Shown here: piece by piece, positions 26,672 to 36,034 of the stretch | How positions within the stretch are numbered: the stretch's first letter is position 1 | Layout of the letters: the number at the start of each line of letters is the position of its first letter | Source of the DNA: Phycisphaerae bacterium | Lineage (GTDB): Bacteria; Planctomycetota; Phycisphaerae; JAJVII01 | DNA: 64,000 bases | Assembly (NCBI GenBank): GCA_022072085.1 | Contig: JAJVII010000022.1 | Span: 62,001-126,000, forward strand | Direction: 5' to 3' | Position numbers and translations under genes: made by a program | The notes under the pieces: model-generated | The model's input: only the letters and a program-made list of their open reading frames with translations | Database searches by the model: none | Told to the model about the DNA's origin: nothing

Positions 26672-28282
26672 ATGCGCAGACGCTTCCTGATCGCCGCGAC
26701 GCTCCTGTCAGCCTGCCTGGCGGCCGCGGGCTGTCAGAAGGGGTTCATCATCCGGCCCTACCTTCAGCGGCCGGGCCAGACGGAAATGTCGATCCTCTGG
26801 ACCGCGTCCGATCCGCGCGACGCCCAGGTTCGCTGCGGAACGGGCCAGACGCTGGACATCACGCCGGAGTCCTATCGCTGCGTCCGACGCGACGCTTTGC
26901 ACGACGAATACGTCTGCCGGGCGACTCTGGGCGGCCTCAAGCCGGGGACGACCTATCGCTACCGCGTCACCTGCGGGCCGGACCGCGAGGAGGGGACGTT
27001 CACCACGTTCCCCGCCGGGCCGTCGCCCGAGTTCTCGTTCGTCATCTACGGCGACACGCGGTCGAACCCCGAGGAGCATCACAAGCTGGCCGAGGCGATC
27101 GCAGCCGACCGCCCGCTGTTCGGCATCCATAGCGGCGACCTGGTTCGCGGCGGCGCGTTCAGCGAGTTTAAGGGGGACTACTTCGACCCGGCGGCGTCGT
27201 TGATCCGCGACGTGCCGGTGATGGTGGCCCGCGGCAATCACGAAGAGGGCGGCCAGGCCCTGCGGCGGCTGTTCGTCTCGCCCGGCCCCAGGCCCGACGC
27301 GCTCTACTACTCCTTCGATTGCGGCAACGTGCATGTCGTCGCGCTGGACTCGCAGGGGGCCCGCGGTTCGCGGGCCTACGCCGCCGGAATGCTCGACTGG
27401 CTCGATCAGGACCTTGCCGCGAGCAAGGCCGACTGGAAGGTCGTCTTCTACCACCACCCGACTTACGACCTGGGCATCTACCAGACCCGCTGGGGGCATG
27501 AGGACTTCGCGCCCGCGTTCCGCCGCGGCGGGGTGGACCTGTCCGCCAGCGGCCACACGCACGGCTACCAGCGGTTCCACCCGATGTTTGCCCCGGGCGA
27601 GAACGACCGTCGGCCGATCACCTACATCGTGTCGGCAGGCGGCGGAGCGCCGCTCTACCGCATCGCGACCAGCCCCTTCGCGGCCATCGCCTCGCCGGTC
27701 TACCACTACACGCTGGTGAAGGTGCGCGGCCGCACGATGGAGATCGAGGCGCGAACGGCCGATGGGCGCGTGCTCGACTCGTTCACGCTGGACAAGAGCG
27801 CCGGGGGGTACGGCCCGCAGCTCCTGGCGTCGGCCCGGGACGAACGGGGGTTCGACGCGATCCGCGACCGGCTCGTGCCCGACTTGCGGGTGGCGGCGAT
27901 GCTCCCGCATCGGCCCACCAGCCGAACGGCCGTTGCGCACAGTTTCGAGCTTTCCAGCCCGGTCGATGGGGAGGCGATGCACTATGAACTGGGGTTCGAG
28001 CCGCGATCGGCGCAGAAGTATCGGCTGGTCGAGCCCGTCTCAGGCGACGTCCCGGCCGGCGGGCGCGTGACGGTGAAGTTCACGATCCAGGCGAAGAACA
28101 CGTCGGTCCGGATCAGCGGCCGCCATCGGCTGGACCCGGACTGTCTGCTGCTGCTCCGCTACCGGATCGGCAGGGAGGAGGGCACGGTGTTCTCGCCGCT
28201 GGCCGGCGTCTACAGCGACGCTGATCGCGAGCGGGCGGCGGAGGAGGCCGAAGCCGCCCGCGAGGCAGATGACGATCAATAG
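26672..28282 (+). CDS. Purple-acid-phosphatase-like lipoprotein, copy 3
   Basis: The 536-residue protein has a lipobox (LAAAGC), a PAP N-domain (IRPYLQRPGQTEMSILW) and metal motifs YGDTR, HSGDLV, RGNHEEGG, YHHPTYDLG and GHTHGYQR. The C-terminus ends in an acidic, Glu/Ala-rich tail (ERAAEEAEAAREADDDQ), comparable to the EDDDD tail of copy 1. GGAGCAACAG precedes the ATG. The last seven bases of the gene overlap the last bases of the convergent EMC3-like gene. Different substrates for the three copies are likely but not readable from the sequence. Confidence 0.88.
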   Translation: MRRRFLIAATLLSACLAAAGCQKGFIIRPYLQRPGQTEMSILWTASDPRDAQVRCGTGQTLDITPESYRCVRRDALHDEYVCRATLGGLKPGTTYRYRVTCGPDREEGTFTTFPAGPSPEFSFVIYGDTRSNPEEHHKLAEAIAADRPLFGIHSGDLVRGGAFSEFKGDYFDPAASLIRDVPVMVARGNHEEGGQALRRLFVSPGPRPDALYYSFDCGNVHVVALDSQGARGSRAYAAGMLDWLDQDLAASKADWKVVFYHHPTYDLGIYQTRWGHEDFAPAFRRGGVDLSASGHTHGYQRFHPMFAPGENDRRPITYIVSAGGGAPLYRIATSPFAAIASPVYHYTLVKVRGRTMEIEARTADGRVLDSFTLDKSAGGYGPQLLASARDERGFDAIRDRLVPDLRVAAMLPHRPTSRTAVAHSFELSSPVDGEAMHYELGFEPRSAQKYRLVEPVSGDVPAGGRVTVKFTIQAKNTSVRISGRHRLDPDCLLLLRYRIGREEGTVFSPLAGVYSDADRERAAEEAEAAREADDDQ

Positions 28283-29373
28283 ACCCCCAGCCACTTGCGC
28301 GTCAGGGGCACGAAGACGCTGGCGATGACCAGGTAGGCCATGATCCACGGGGCCAGCAGCGTAACCCGCAGAACGATCCAGACCGGCCAGTGCCAGAAGA
28401 AGTTGGCCATCTTCTGCCCGAAGCGTTCGCCCGGCTCGGGCGGGGCGGCGTTGGACTCGCGGTCCCACCACCGCCAGAAGGCCTTCATGCCGGGGATGTA
28501 GTTGAGGTAGCCGGCCCGGCGGTGCTCGACGAAGGTCATCTGGTCGCCGGCCTCCTCGGGGTGAATGACCATCGGGTTGTCATACTTCCACCCGCCGGCG
28601 CGGACGGGGTGCTCCAGCGATCGCATCGTCCCGCCGTCGCTGTAGCGGAACGTCAGGGTGATGTGGTCGGCGGGCTTGAGGATCTTCATCTTCCAGACGC
28701 CCAGACCGGTGGCCGCGGCGCCGGGCTCGCGCTCGCCGGTCAGCACGTTGATCATGTCGTCCTTGCCGATCATCAGGCGGCGGCTCTGGGGCAGGGCGCT
28801 GACCGGCGTGTCGGTTGCGATGCGGTTCCAGACGTCGTCAGGCATCGCCGGCTCGGGAACGGCGCGGATGTCGACCGCGTCCTGCGGAGTGCAGACCACC
28901 TGGGTCGTCTGCGAAATCTCGCCGGGCGGGAAGGTCGCCCGGACGACGACCTCGTCGCCCACCTTCGGCGGGAAGTAGTCCAGCCGCTCGAATGCCCAGG
29001 AGGCCAGCAGCAGGATCGGCAGCAGCGACGCGAGCAGACCCCAGCCCTCGGCCTTCATGCGCGTAATGTTGATCATGCCGACGGTCTGGACGTTGCGCTT
29101 CTTGGCGTCCTTGTCGCCTTCCTGCTTGGCCTCGCGCTTGAGTTCCTTCAACCGCTTGAGGTCGAGCTTGGTGCGCTTCATCAGGTCCTGGTCCGTCGTC
29201 CACTTGCGGGCGTAGGTCAGGATGATCGACGTGCCGACGGCGACGATCGTGATGACGATGTCGCGGGCCACGTTCTCCGGCAGGCCGAACTTGTGCGGCA
29301 GGTAGAGCATCCAGCCGAGGACGTAGTCCATGATCTCGGCCAGCCAGTGTCCAATTGCAATCATCAGTTCCAT
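28276..29373 (-). CDS. EMC3/DUF106-type (Oxa1 superfamily) membrane protein with large exported insert
   Basis: The 365-residue protein matches the archaeal DUF106/EMC3 pattern. TM1 lies at about 36-55. A positively charged cytoplasmic coiled coil follows (TKLDLKRLKELKREAKQ, 68-84), then TM2 at 110-130. TM3 lies at about 329-356, with the closing signature TRKWLGVY. Between TM2 and TM3 sits a soluble domain of some 190 residues, beta-rich at 138-285, where archaeal members have a short loop. Oxa1-superfamily proteins insert membrane proteins; that role is inferred here. The start was set at 29373 (AAGGAG eleven bases upstream), as the longer frame adds 51 Arg-rich residues of no merit. It is 100 bases downstream of the dikinase gene on the same strand. 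Confidence 0.7.
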   Translation of the reverse strand: MELMIAIGHWLAEIMDYVLGWMLYLPHKFGLPENVARDIVITIVAVGTSIILTYARKWTTDQDLMKRTKLDLKRLKELKREAKQEGDKDAKKRNVQTVGMINITRMKAEGWGLLASLLPILLLASWAFERLDYFPPKVGDEVVVRATFPPGEISQTTQVVCTPQDAVDIRAVPEPAMPDDVWNRIATDTPVSALPQSRRLMIGKDDMINVLTGEREPGAAATGLGVWKMKILKPADHITLTFRYSDGGTMRSLEHPVRAGGWKYDNPMVIHPEEAGDQMTFVEHRRAGYLNYIPGMKAFWRWWDRESNAAPPEPGERFGQKMANFFWHWPVWIVLRVTLLAPWIMAYLVIASVFVPLTRKWLGVY

Positions 29374-29473
29374 TGTGCCAGTGACTCCTTGGCCGGCGGG
29401 TCCGTTGGCCCGCTTGCCCGGCCGTTGATCTTCCGTCCACGTCGCCCGTCGGCGGCTGCGCCGGTTCAGCCAC

Positions 29474-32176
29474 TCAGTCCTGCGGGATGATGACCCCGCG
29501 CGTTCCGTCCACCGTGATCCGTCCACCGTCGCGGAGCAGCTTGGTTGCGTTCTCGCAGACGACGGCCGGAATGCCGAAGTCGCGGGCCACGATCGCCCCG
29601 TGGCTGAGGATGCCGCCGCGCTCGACGATCAGCCCGCGGGCGTTGACGAACAGCGGCGTCCAGCCCGGGTCGGTCGAGGGGCAGACCAGGATGTAGCTGT
29701 CGCCCAGGTTGCCGGCCGTCTTGGGGTCGAAGACGATCCGCGCCGTCCCGGTGGCCATGCCCGAGGCGATCGGCTTGCCCTTCAGCTCCGACGCCGAAGC
29801 GGTTGAAGCGGCGATGGGGGCCTCGGCCGGCAGCGACGCCTTCATCAGCCCCAGTTCTTCCAGGTCGTGCGAGTCGATCACCTCCGGCATGGTCAACTTC
29901 TTGGCCGACTGCCAGCGGACCTTCCGCTTGCGGATCTGCTCAGCCAGCGCCGAACGGTCGGACTCGAACTTCGACAGCTCGTCGAGGTGCAGGAAGAAGA
30001 CCCCGCCGTCCAGTTCCCATCGGCGGTCCAGCTCCAGCAGCACCGCGCGAATCGCCTCATAGCCGCGCATCAGGTGGAACTTGCCCGTCTCGCGATAGGG
30101 CAGCAGTTCCTGGGCGGTCTTCATCTCATCGACGATCTTCTCGTAGAGGCTTGCCCCGCCCCAGTGGGTCAGCGTCTCGGGCAGGGCCTCCTCGGCCTTG
30201 GCGCGGGCCTCGGACTGCTCGCGGTGACGCTCCTCGGGCGACTTGAGCGTTGGCGAGGAGAACGTCTGCACCATCTGCTCGATGTAATCGGTCTGCTCGC
30301 GCCAGCGGGGCTCGGCCAGCTCCATCTCGCCGCTGGCCCGGTGGCCGAAGCGGTCCATGAACTGCTTGAGCGTCATCTGCCCGCGGGCGACGCGGTAGAG
30401 CACGATGTTCTGCTCGATGGTGACGTCGCCTTCCAGGCCCATGGTCAGCGTGCGGGTGAGGTCGTCGCCCTTGACCTGGCCCATGAGCTGGGTGAGCAGG
30501 GCCTGCATCGTGCCCTGGGCCATGCCGCCGAAGAAGCCCGGCTTGAGCGACTCGCCGCCGAACTCGGTCAGCACGAACTGCCGGCGACGGTCGAGTTCCT
30601 CGATGAGTTGGGCGGGGGTCATCTTGGCCAGGTCGGTCTTCGCCGCCTGCGCCAGGAACTCCTCCAGCCGCGGGACCCACTCGTTCTCGAAGCGGATGCG
30701 GGCCTGTCGGCGGGCCTTCTTCATGCGCCGGCCGCAACGGATCATCGCCCAGATCCACCCGGGCAGCCGCAGGAAGAACGCCGGGTCGGCCTCTTCCATG
30801 TTCAGCTTGTTGGGGGCCTGCTCCATGGTGGCCGGGTCTTCCAGCACCTGCTCGATGTTGTATTCCATCGGCACCTGCGACCAGAACAGCCCGGCGTTGC
30901 GCTTCGGGTCGGCGTAGACGTGGCCGCAGATCAGCTCCAGGAAGCCCTCCTTGCAGACCACCTCGCTGGGCTGGTAGCCGAAGTCGCGATACATCTGACC
31001 GAACCCGCCGTCGCCGCTCATGAAATGCTTCATCAGGTCCCAGGTCATCGGCGTCGGGTGGGCCATCGTCTCGTCCAGGTTGTAGATCACCCAGACGCGG
31101 TGATGATCGCCGGCGATCGCCTCGAGGCGGGCGATCTCCTCTTTGCGGCCGATCTCCACGTCCTGGGCGACCTCAAGCCCCTGGATGGGACGGGCTTGGA
31201 GCATCGCGAACCGTCCGCCCGCGACCGCCCATTCGATATCCTGCGACGAGCCGTAGTGGGCCTCGATCCGCCGCCCGATCTCGGCCAACTCTGCCACCGC
31301 GGCGTCGTCCAGCACGCGGGCGTTGCGGCGGTCGCCGGTCAGTTCGACCTCCTCGGTGCCGTGCTCGGTCTCGGCGGTCATGACCGTCTTCTCCGAGACG
31401 GTGATCTCCTTCACCTTGCCGGTGGACTTGTCGACGACGATCATGTCGGGCGTCACGTGTCCGCCGACGATGGCTTCGCCCAGGCCCCAGGTGGCGTTGA
31501 TGACGATCTCGTCAGCCGACCCGGTGACCGGGTTGGCGGTGAACATCACGCCCGAGGCCTCGGCCTTGACCATGAGCTGCACGACGACGGCCATCGCCAG
31601 CCCTTCGACCGGGACATTGTGCTTGGCGCGATAGGCGACTGCGCGGTCGGTCCACAGGCTGCCCCAGCAGGACTTGACCGCCCGCAACAGCGACTCCTCG
31701 CCGCCGATGTTCAGGTAGGTGTCCTGCTGGCCGGCGAAACTGGCTTCGGGCAGGTCCTCTGCGGTCGCCGAGGAGCGCACCGCGATGCGGTCGCCCATGC
31801 CGGCCGACACGACGCGGCCGTAGGCTTCCTTGATCGCGGCGGCCAGGTCGTCGGGCATCGGCGTGTTGGCGAACATCTCGCGGATGGACCCGGCGATTCG
31901 GCCGAGGCCTTCGACGTCGTTCTCGTCGACCTGCGCAGCCAGTTCGCCGATGCGGCCGACCAGTCCGCCGGCGGTGATGAACCGACGGTAGGCGCCGGTG
32001 TCGATCACGTAGCCGCCGGGCACGGGGAACTCGGCCGCCGTCAGCTTGAAGAGGTTGGTTCCCTTGCCGCCGACCTCGGTGAGTCCGGGGATTTGGCTCA
32101 CCTTGACGCCCAGGCCAAACGGCCGGATGCACGATCGGGCGTTGCCCACGTTGCTGTTCTGGGGTTGATTGCTCAT
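29474..32176 (-). CDS. PEP-synthase-family dikinase/phosphotransferase, rifampin-phosphotransferase-like
   Basis: The 900-residue protein begins with a PEP/pyruvate-type ATP-grasp domain (GGKGTNLFKL; RSSATAEDLPEASFAGQQDT; ANPVTGSADEIVINATWGLG). It has a long helical middle region (VIYNLDETMAHPTPMTWDL onward). It ends with the swivelling phosphohistidine domain, GGILSHGAIVARDFGIPAVV, whose catalytic His is residue 859. There is no C-terminal PEP-binding TIM barrel, so it is not a true PEP synthase. The order ATP-grasp, middle, His domain is that of rifampin phosphotransferase and related small-molecule dikinases. The acceptor is unknown. GAGGATTAC precedes the ATG. It begins 45 bases after the PQQ propeller gene and is followed by the EMC3-like gene. 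Confidence 0.8.
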   Translation of the reverse strand: MSNQPQNSNVGNARSCIRPFGLGVKVSQIPGLTEVGGKGTNLFKLTAAEFPVPGGYVIDTGAYRRFITAGGLVGRIGELAAQVDENDVEGLGRIAGSIREMFANTPMPDDLAAAIKEAYGRVVSAGMGDRIAVRSSATAEDLPEASFAGQQDTYLNIGGEESLLRAVKSCWGSLWTDRAVAYRAKHNVPVEGLAMAVVVQLMVKAEASGVMFTANPVTGSADEIVINATWGLGEAIVGGHVTPDMIVVDKSTGKVKEITVSEKTVMTAETEHGTEEVELTGDRRNARVLDDAAVAELAEIGRRIEAHYGSSQDIEWAVAGGRFAMLQARPIQGLEVAQDVEIGRKEEIARLEAIAGDHHRVWVIYNLDETMAHPTPMTWDLMKHFMSGDGGFGQMYRDFGYQPSEVVCKEGFLELICGHVYADPKRNAGLFWSQVPMEYNIEQVLEDPATMEQAPNKLNMEEADPAFFLRLPGWIWAMIRCGRRMKKARRQARIRFENEWVPRLEEFLAQAAKTDLAKMTPAQLIEELDRRRQFVLTEFGGESLKPGFFGGMAQGTMQALLTQLMGQVKGDDLTRTLTMGLEGDVTIEQNIVLYRVARGQMTLKQFMDRFGHRASGEMELAEPRWREQTDYIEQMVQTFSSPTLKSPEERHREQSEARAKAEEALPETLTHWGGASLYEKIVDEMKTAQELLPYRETGKFHLMRGYEAIRAVLLELDRRWELDGGVFFLHLDELSKFESDRSALAEQIRKRKVRWQSAKKLTMPEVIDSHDLEELGLMKASLPAEAPIAASTASASELKGKPIASGMATGTARIVFDPKTAGNLGDSYILVCPSTDPGWTPLFVNARGLIVERGGILSHGAIVARDFGIPAVVCENATKLLRDGGRITVDGTRGVIIPQD

Positions 32177-32221
32177 GTAATCCTCAAGAGGCCGCCGGGC
32201 CTGTTCCTTCTTCGCGGATTC

Positions 32222-35200
32222 CTACTGCGCCTTCTGTTTCATGCAGAACAGGCCGCTGGTTCCGGTCGCGAAATACGCCTGTCCGCCGATCACGACGATC
32301 GGGGTGGTCGCTCCGCCCGCCCAGTTCGCGGAATACCAGGCCACCGTTTCCGGCGGAGTCTGCGCCCAGAGCACCTGCCCCGGTTCGCCGGGCACGTTGA
32401 CCGGCTCGGCCCACGGGGCCGGGACTCCCAGCCGCTCCAGGTTGCCGTCAGCCTGGAAGATCGGCCCGCTGGCCGACATCAGCGGCGGGACGACGCCCTG
32501 CGGCGCCGGCTGGGTCGCCGGGGCCAGCCGATGGTTCACGCGGAGCAGGTCCAGGCCCTCGTAGACGACCTGGATCTTCACGTCGCCCTCCGGCTTCTCC
32601 GGCGTCGGCGGGAGCTTGGTCACGAACTCGAACCGGTGGGCCAGCGGGATGTAGCCTCCGTCGTCTCGCACCTCGAAGCCGACCTGCTGGCCGGTGTCGG
32701 GGTCCGTATACTCGTAGCCGCGCCGGCTGCTGCCGCTGACGGTCGCCAGCTTGCCCTTCGTCGTCATCCGGTACCAGCCGGGCTTGTAGGATGCCTCGCT
32801 GGACGACCGGACCACGTCGGCCACGTTCAGCTCGCCCAGGCTCTGGGCCAGGCCGCGGCGGCCCTTGAACAGCGGTGTCAGCGGACCGTCGCCGACCTGT
32901 ACGAACCAGCCGCTGTCGTTCTTGAGGTAGTTTTCCGGTCCCAGCACGCGCATCAGCCACTCGTCGTTCTTGGCCTTGCGGACCGTCTTGAAAGTCCCCT
33001 CGCTGGTCTCGACCTGCCAGTAGCCGGGGAAGTCCACTTTCTGGACGCTCCACTGTCCCTGGGCGTCAACCGACGGTTTGAGGCAGACCGTGCCCGATGC
33101 GGTCTCCACGGTCATGTAGCCCGCGTTGTCGTAGACCCAGGTCAGCCGCAGGAACTGGTCGGTGTTCTCGTAGTCGGGCTTCTCGTAGGGATTGGCGGCG
33201 ATCTTCGGGCCCTCGGCCGCCGCGGCGTCGGGCTGCGTCGCGGGCGCCTGCAACGTCGGCGGGCGGCGGACGAGGTACCAGTCCTCGCCGGTCCGCCAGG
33301 GCAGGCCAGTCGCCGCTTCCAGCGTCCAGAGTTCCCCGGCGCCGTTGTCGGGGCGGGCGGTGATCACGGCGATCCGGTCGAAGCCGACGGCCGCCGGCTG
33401 GAGCGGTCGGCCGATCGTGTCGTTGTGCCACACGGTCGCGCCGGTCACCGCGCTGATCCGGGCCAGCCCGGTCTGCACCGGGACCAGCAGGTCGTCGCCG
33501 AGAAGGGCCGGGCCGAGCACCGGCGTCGCGGGCATCGCCTGTTCCCACATGACCTGGCCGGAGACGCCGTCGAGCACGGCTGCGCCGCCGCGGGTGCAGA
33601 CGGCCACCGAGATGACGCCGTCCAGTGCCAGCGGGGCGCCGACGCCGTCCTGCTCGAACGAGGCCTCCCAGAGCTGGGCGCCGCTGCTGCGGTTGATCGC
33701 CGCCAGCTTGCGCGGTCCCTTCCAGATGAACAGCGTGTCGCCGGCGAGGGTGAACTGCCCGCCGGCCTTGCTCTCCAGCGTCACGTTCCACCCCTTGCTG
33801 CCATTGGAGTTCACGCACCAGAGGCTCGCCGGCTGGCCGTCGCCTTCGCTCTGGACGACGTAGACGTCGTTGCTGACGCCCGCGGGCGCGACGTGGATGG
33901 GACGGTCAAACGGCGTGGACCAGACTTCCCGCGGCAGCGTGACGCGGGTTTTCTTGCCATCCTTCTCGATTTCGCGGGTCAGTTCGCCAGCGCGATACTT
34001 GACCAGCGCCGACTTGCCGCCGTCGGTGACGGCTGCGTAGATGAACTGCTCAGCCTGCACGAGCCGCTCGACCTGGGCCTTGGTCAGTTGCTCGGGCAGC
34101 GACATCAGCGGTGCGGTGACGCGGTAGCCCTTCAGTTGCTCGTCGTCGCGGGGGGCATACCAGTCGCGTTCCATCAGGTCCGCCGGCACGGGAGAATCGT
34201 CGCTCGATCCGCCCAGTTCGCCCGCGGTCCAGCGGGGCGTCGGGGGTTCGACCGCGCCGATGCATCGCAGGCCCTGGCTGGGCGTGCCGATGTAGAGGTG
34301 TCCGCGGGCCAGGGCGGGGCAACTGAAGAACTGCACCCCGGCGCCCAGCGTCATCTTCCACACCTGCTTGAGCGCCTGGGGGTCCAGGCTGACCTTCCTG
34401 CCGGCGACGGTCCAGGTCGCCGCCATGCCCGGCGTGGCGCCGGCGGCGGCAGCCGACTTGCCGTCGACCAGCGCCGGCTCCTGCATGCAGTAGAGCGTTC
34501 CGTTGGTCGTGTTGAAGTAGACGAACCGGTTGCCCAGGGCCGGGCTGGTCAGGATTTCGCCGGTCATCTGCATCGAGGCCACGAGTTGGCCGTCGCTGGT
34601 CAGGCAGTAGAACCGCCGGTTGCGGGACCCGAACATGAGCACGCCGTCGGGCGGGGCGTCGGCGGGCTTCTTCGGCTTGACAGCCGGCTGCTGGTCGGCC
34701 GCCTGCGTGGCGGCGGACTCGGCGGCGGCGGCCTTGGCGGCAGCCGCTTCGGCCTTGGCGGCCTCAGTCGGCAGGGCCAGCGGGTGATAGGCGATCGAGC
34801 CCAGCACCGTCTCGTTCAGTCCGTCGTCCTTGGTGAACTTCCAGAGCACGTCGGGGGCCTTGTCCGGCGCGCCGTTGGCGACGTCCAGGCACCAGACCTC
34901 GCCGGCCGGCTCCTCGTGCAGGTCTGCGGCGCTCTTGATGTAGTCGCCGTTGCCCATGGCCGCGTAGAGTCGGCCCTCGGCGAACGCCATGGGCGCGAAC
35001 ACCGGGAAACCCGTGTTGATCCGCCACAGTTCCTTGCCCTCGCCGTCCTCGGCGTTGACCGCGACGATGGAGTGGCCGTTGTTGCCCAGTCCGAGGTAGC
35101 AGGTGGCCGGCAGCGGCCCGGGGCCGTCAGGGTCGACGACCAGCGGCGAGGTTTCGCAGTCGTTCCAGCGCGGGCCGTAGTGGTGCCAGATTACCTTGGG

Positions 35201-36034
35201 CTTGTGGGCCTCGGCGTCGGCGGGCTCCAGGGCCAGGCAGTAGTATCCGTCGTCGCCGGCGCCGATGTAGACCCGCCCGTTGTAGATGCAGGGCGAACTC
35301 TCGACGTGGTTGCGCGTGGAGAACTGCCACAACAGGTTGCCGTCGAGGTCCAGGCAGTTGATCCGGGCGTCGCTGATGACGTGCAGGCCTTCGCCGCAGA
35401 CCACGTAACCCTTGGCGCGGTTCTCGCTGCCGTCGGGGTTGCGGGCGTAGGCGACCGACGGGCTGGAGTAGGTCCCGCGGAATCCCTTGGGGGCGTAGCT
35501 CCACACCTCGCCGCCGGTGTCGGCGTCGAAGCAGTGGATGCCGCCGAACCCCTGGATGTTGAACGGTCCCAGCCCGGTCACCGACGCCACGTAGACGCGG
35601 TTGCCCAGGACCGCAGGCGAACTGTAGACCGTCTCGGCCCGTCCGTTGAACGTCTGCGGGCGCACCGACCAGACAGCCTTGGGGGCGGTCGGTTCCGGTG
35701 TGTTGTCGGCCCGTCCCTGGCGCATGGGCCCGCCGCGGAACATGGTCCACTCGCGGGTGCTCACCTCGGCCGAGCGCGTTTCGCCTTCCAATTCGGGCCC
35801 GCTGGAGAGCCAGCCCATCTTGGATGCGTAGACGAACCCGCCGATCACGACCACCATCACGATCGTGAAGGTCTTCTGGTGCCAGAAGAACAGCAGCAGC
35901 TTCTTCATGCCCGACGGCTTGAAGACCGACAGCAGGCCCACGCCGACGGCCACCAGCAGCGACGGCAGAATGGCCAGGAAGGTGGCCATCGGTCCGATGA
36001 GGACGGGAATAACGCCCAGATTGCTTCCGCTCAT
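32222..36034 (-). CDS. Membrane-anchored PQQ/BamB-type beta-propeller protein
   Basis: The 1270-residue protein has two N-terminal transmembrane stretches (about 8-38 and 54-72) and then a long exported part. This is full of PQQ-like blades: AVLGNRVYVASVTG, GIHCFDADTGGEVWSY, RINCLDLDGNLLWQF, RVYIGAGDDGYYCL and LFIWKGPRKLAAINRSSGAQLW. An Ala/Lys-rich low-complexity linker (AAKAEAAAAKAAAAESAATQ) sits near residue 430. The number of blades suggests two propellers or one with large insertions. A C-terminal region of about 280 residues (VQVGDGPLTPLFKGRRGLAQ) is of unknown type. It could be an outer-envelope scaffold or quinoprotein-like; the Trp-docking and catalytic motifs of true PQQ dehydrogenases are not evident. 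It is the first gene of the dikinase/EMC3-like unit. Confidence 0.8.
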   Translation of the reverse strand: MSGSNLGVIPVLIGPMATFLAILPSLLVAVGVGLLSVFKPSGMKKLLLFFWHQKTFTIVMVVVIGGFVYASKMGWLSSGPELEGETRSAEVSTREWTMFRGGPMRQGRADNTPEPTAPKAVWSVRPQTFNGRAETVYSSPAVLGNRVYVASVTGLGPFNIQGFGGIHCFDADTGGEVWSYAPKGFRGTYSSPSVAYARNPDGSENRAKGYVVCGEGLHVISDARINCLDLDGNLLWQFSTRNHVESSPCIYNGRVYIGAGDDGYYCLALEPADAEAHKPKVIWHHYGPRWNDCETSPLVVDPDGPGPLPATCYLGLGNNGHSIVAVNAEDGEGKELWRINTGFPVFAPMAFAEGRLYAAMGNGDYIKSAADLHEEPAGEVWCLDVANGAPDKAPDVLWKFTKDDGLNETVLGSIAYHPLALPTEAAKAEAAAAKAAAAESAATQAADQQPAVKPKKPADAPPDGVLMFGSRNRRFYCLTSDGQLVASMQMTGEILTSPALGNRFVYFNTTNGTLYCMQEPALVDGKSAAAAGATPGMAATWTVAGRKVSLDPQALKQVWKMTLGAGVQFFSCPALARGHLYIGTPSQGLRCIGAVEPPTPRWTAGELGGSSDDSPVPADLMERDWYAPRDDEQLKGYRVTAPLMSLPEQLTKAQVERLVQAEQFIYAAVTDGGKSALVKYRAGELTREIEKDGKKTRVTLPREVWSTPFDRPIHVAPAGVSNDVYVVQSEGDGQPASLWCVNSNGSKGWNVTLESKAGGQFTLAGDTLFIWKGPRKLAAINRSSGAQLWEASFEQDGVGAPLALDGVISVAVCTRGGAAVLDGVSGQVMWEQAMPATPVLGPALLGDDLLVPVQTGLARISAVTGATVWHNDTIGRPLQPAAVGFDRIAVITARPDNGAGELWTLEAATGLPWRTGEDWYLVRRPPTLQAPATQPDAAAAEGPKIAANPYEKPDYENTDQFLRLTWVYDNAGYMTVETASGTVCLKPSVDAQGQWSVQKVDFPGYWQVETSEGTFKTVRKAKNDEWLMRVLGPENYLKNDSGWFVQVGDGPLTPLFKGRRGLAQSLGELNVADVVRSSSEASYKPGWYRMTTKGKLATVSGSSRRGYEYTDPDTGQQVGFEVRDDGGYIPLAHRFEFVTKLPPTPEKPEGDVKIQVVYEGLDLLRVNHRLAPATQPAPQGVVPPLMSASGPIFQADGNLERLGVPAPWAEPVNVPGEPGQVLWAQTPPETVAWYSANWAGGATTPIVVIGGQAYFATGTSGLFCMKQKAQ

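Noticed and set aside
29474-32176. Annotation as PEP synthase (ppsA)
   Set aside because: The C-terminal PEP-binding barrel is missing; the chain ends 41 residues after the phosphohistidine.
32222-36034. Annotation as PQQ-dependent dehydrogenase
   Set aside because: The blades are PQQ-like, but I could not see the disulphide, calcium and catalytic Asp motifs of true quinoprotein dehydrogenases.
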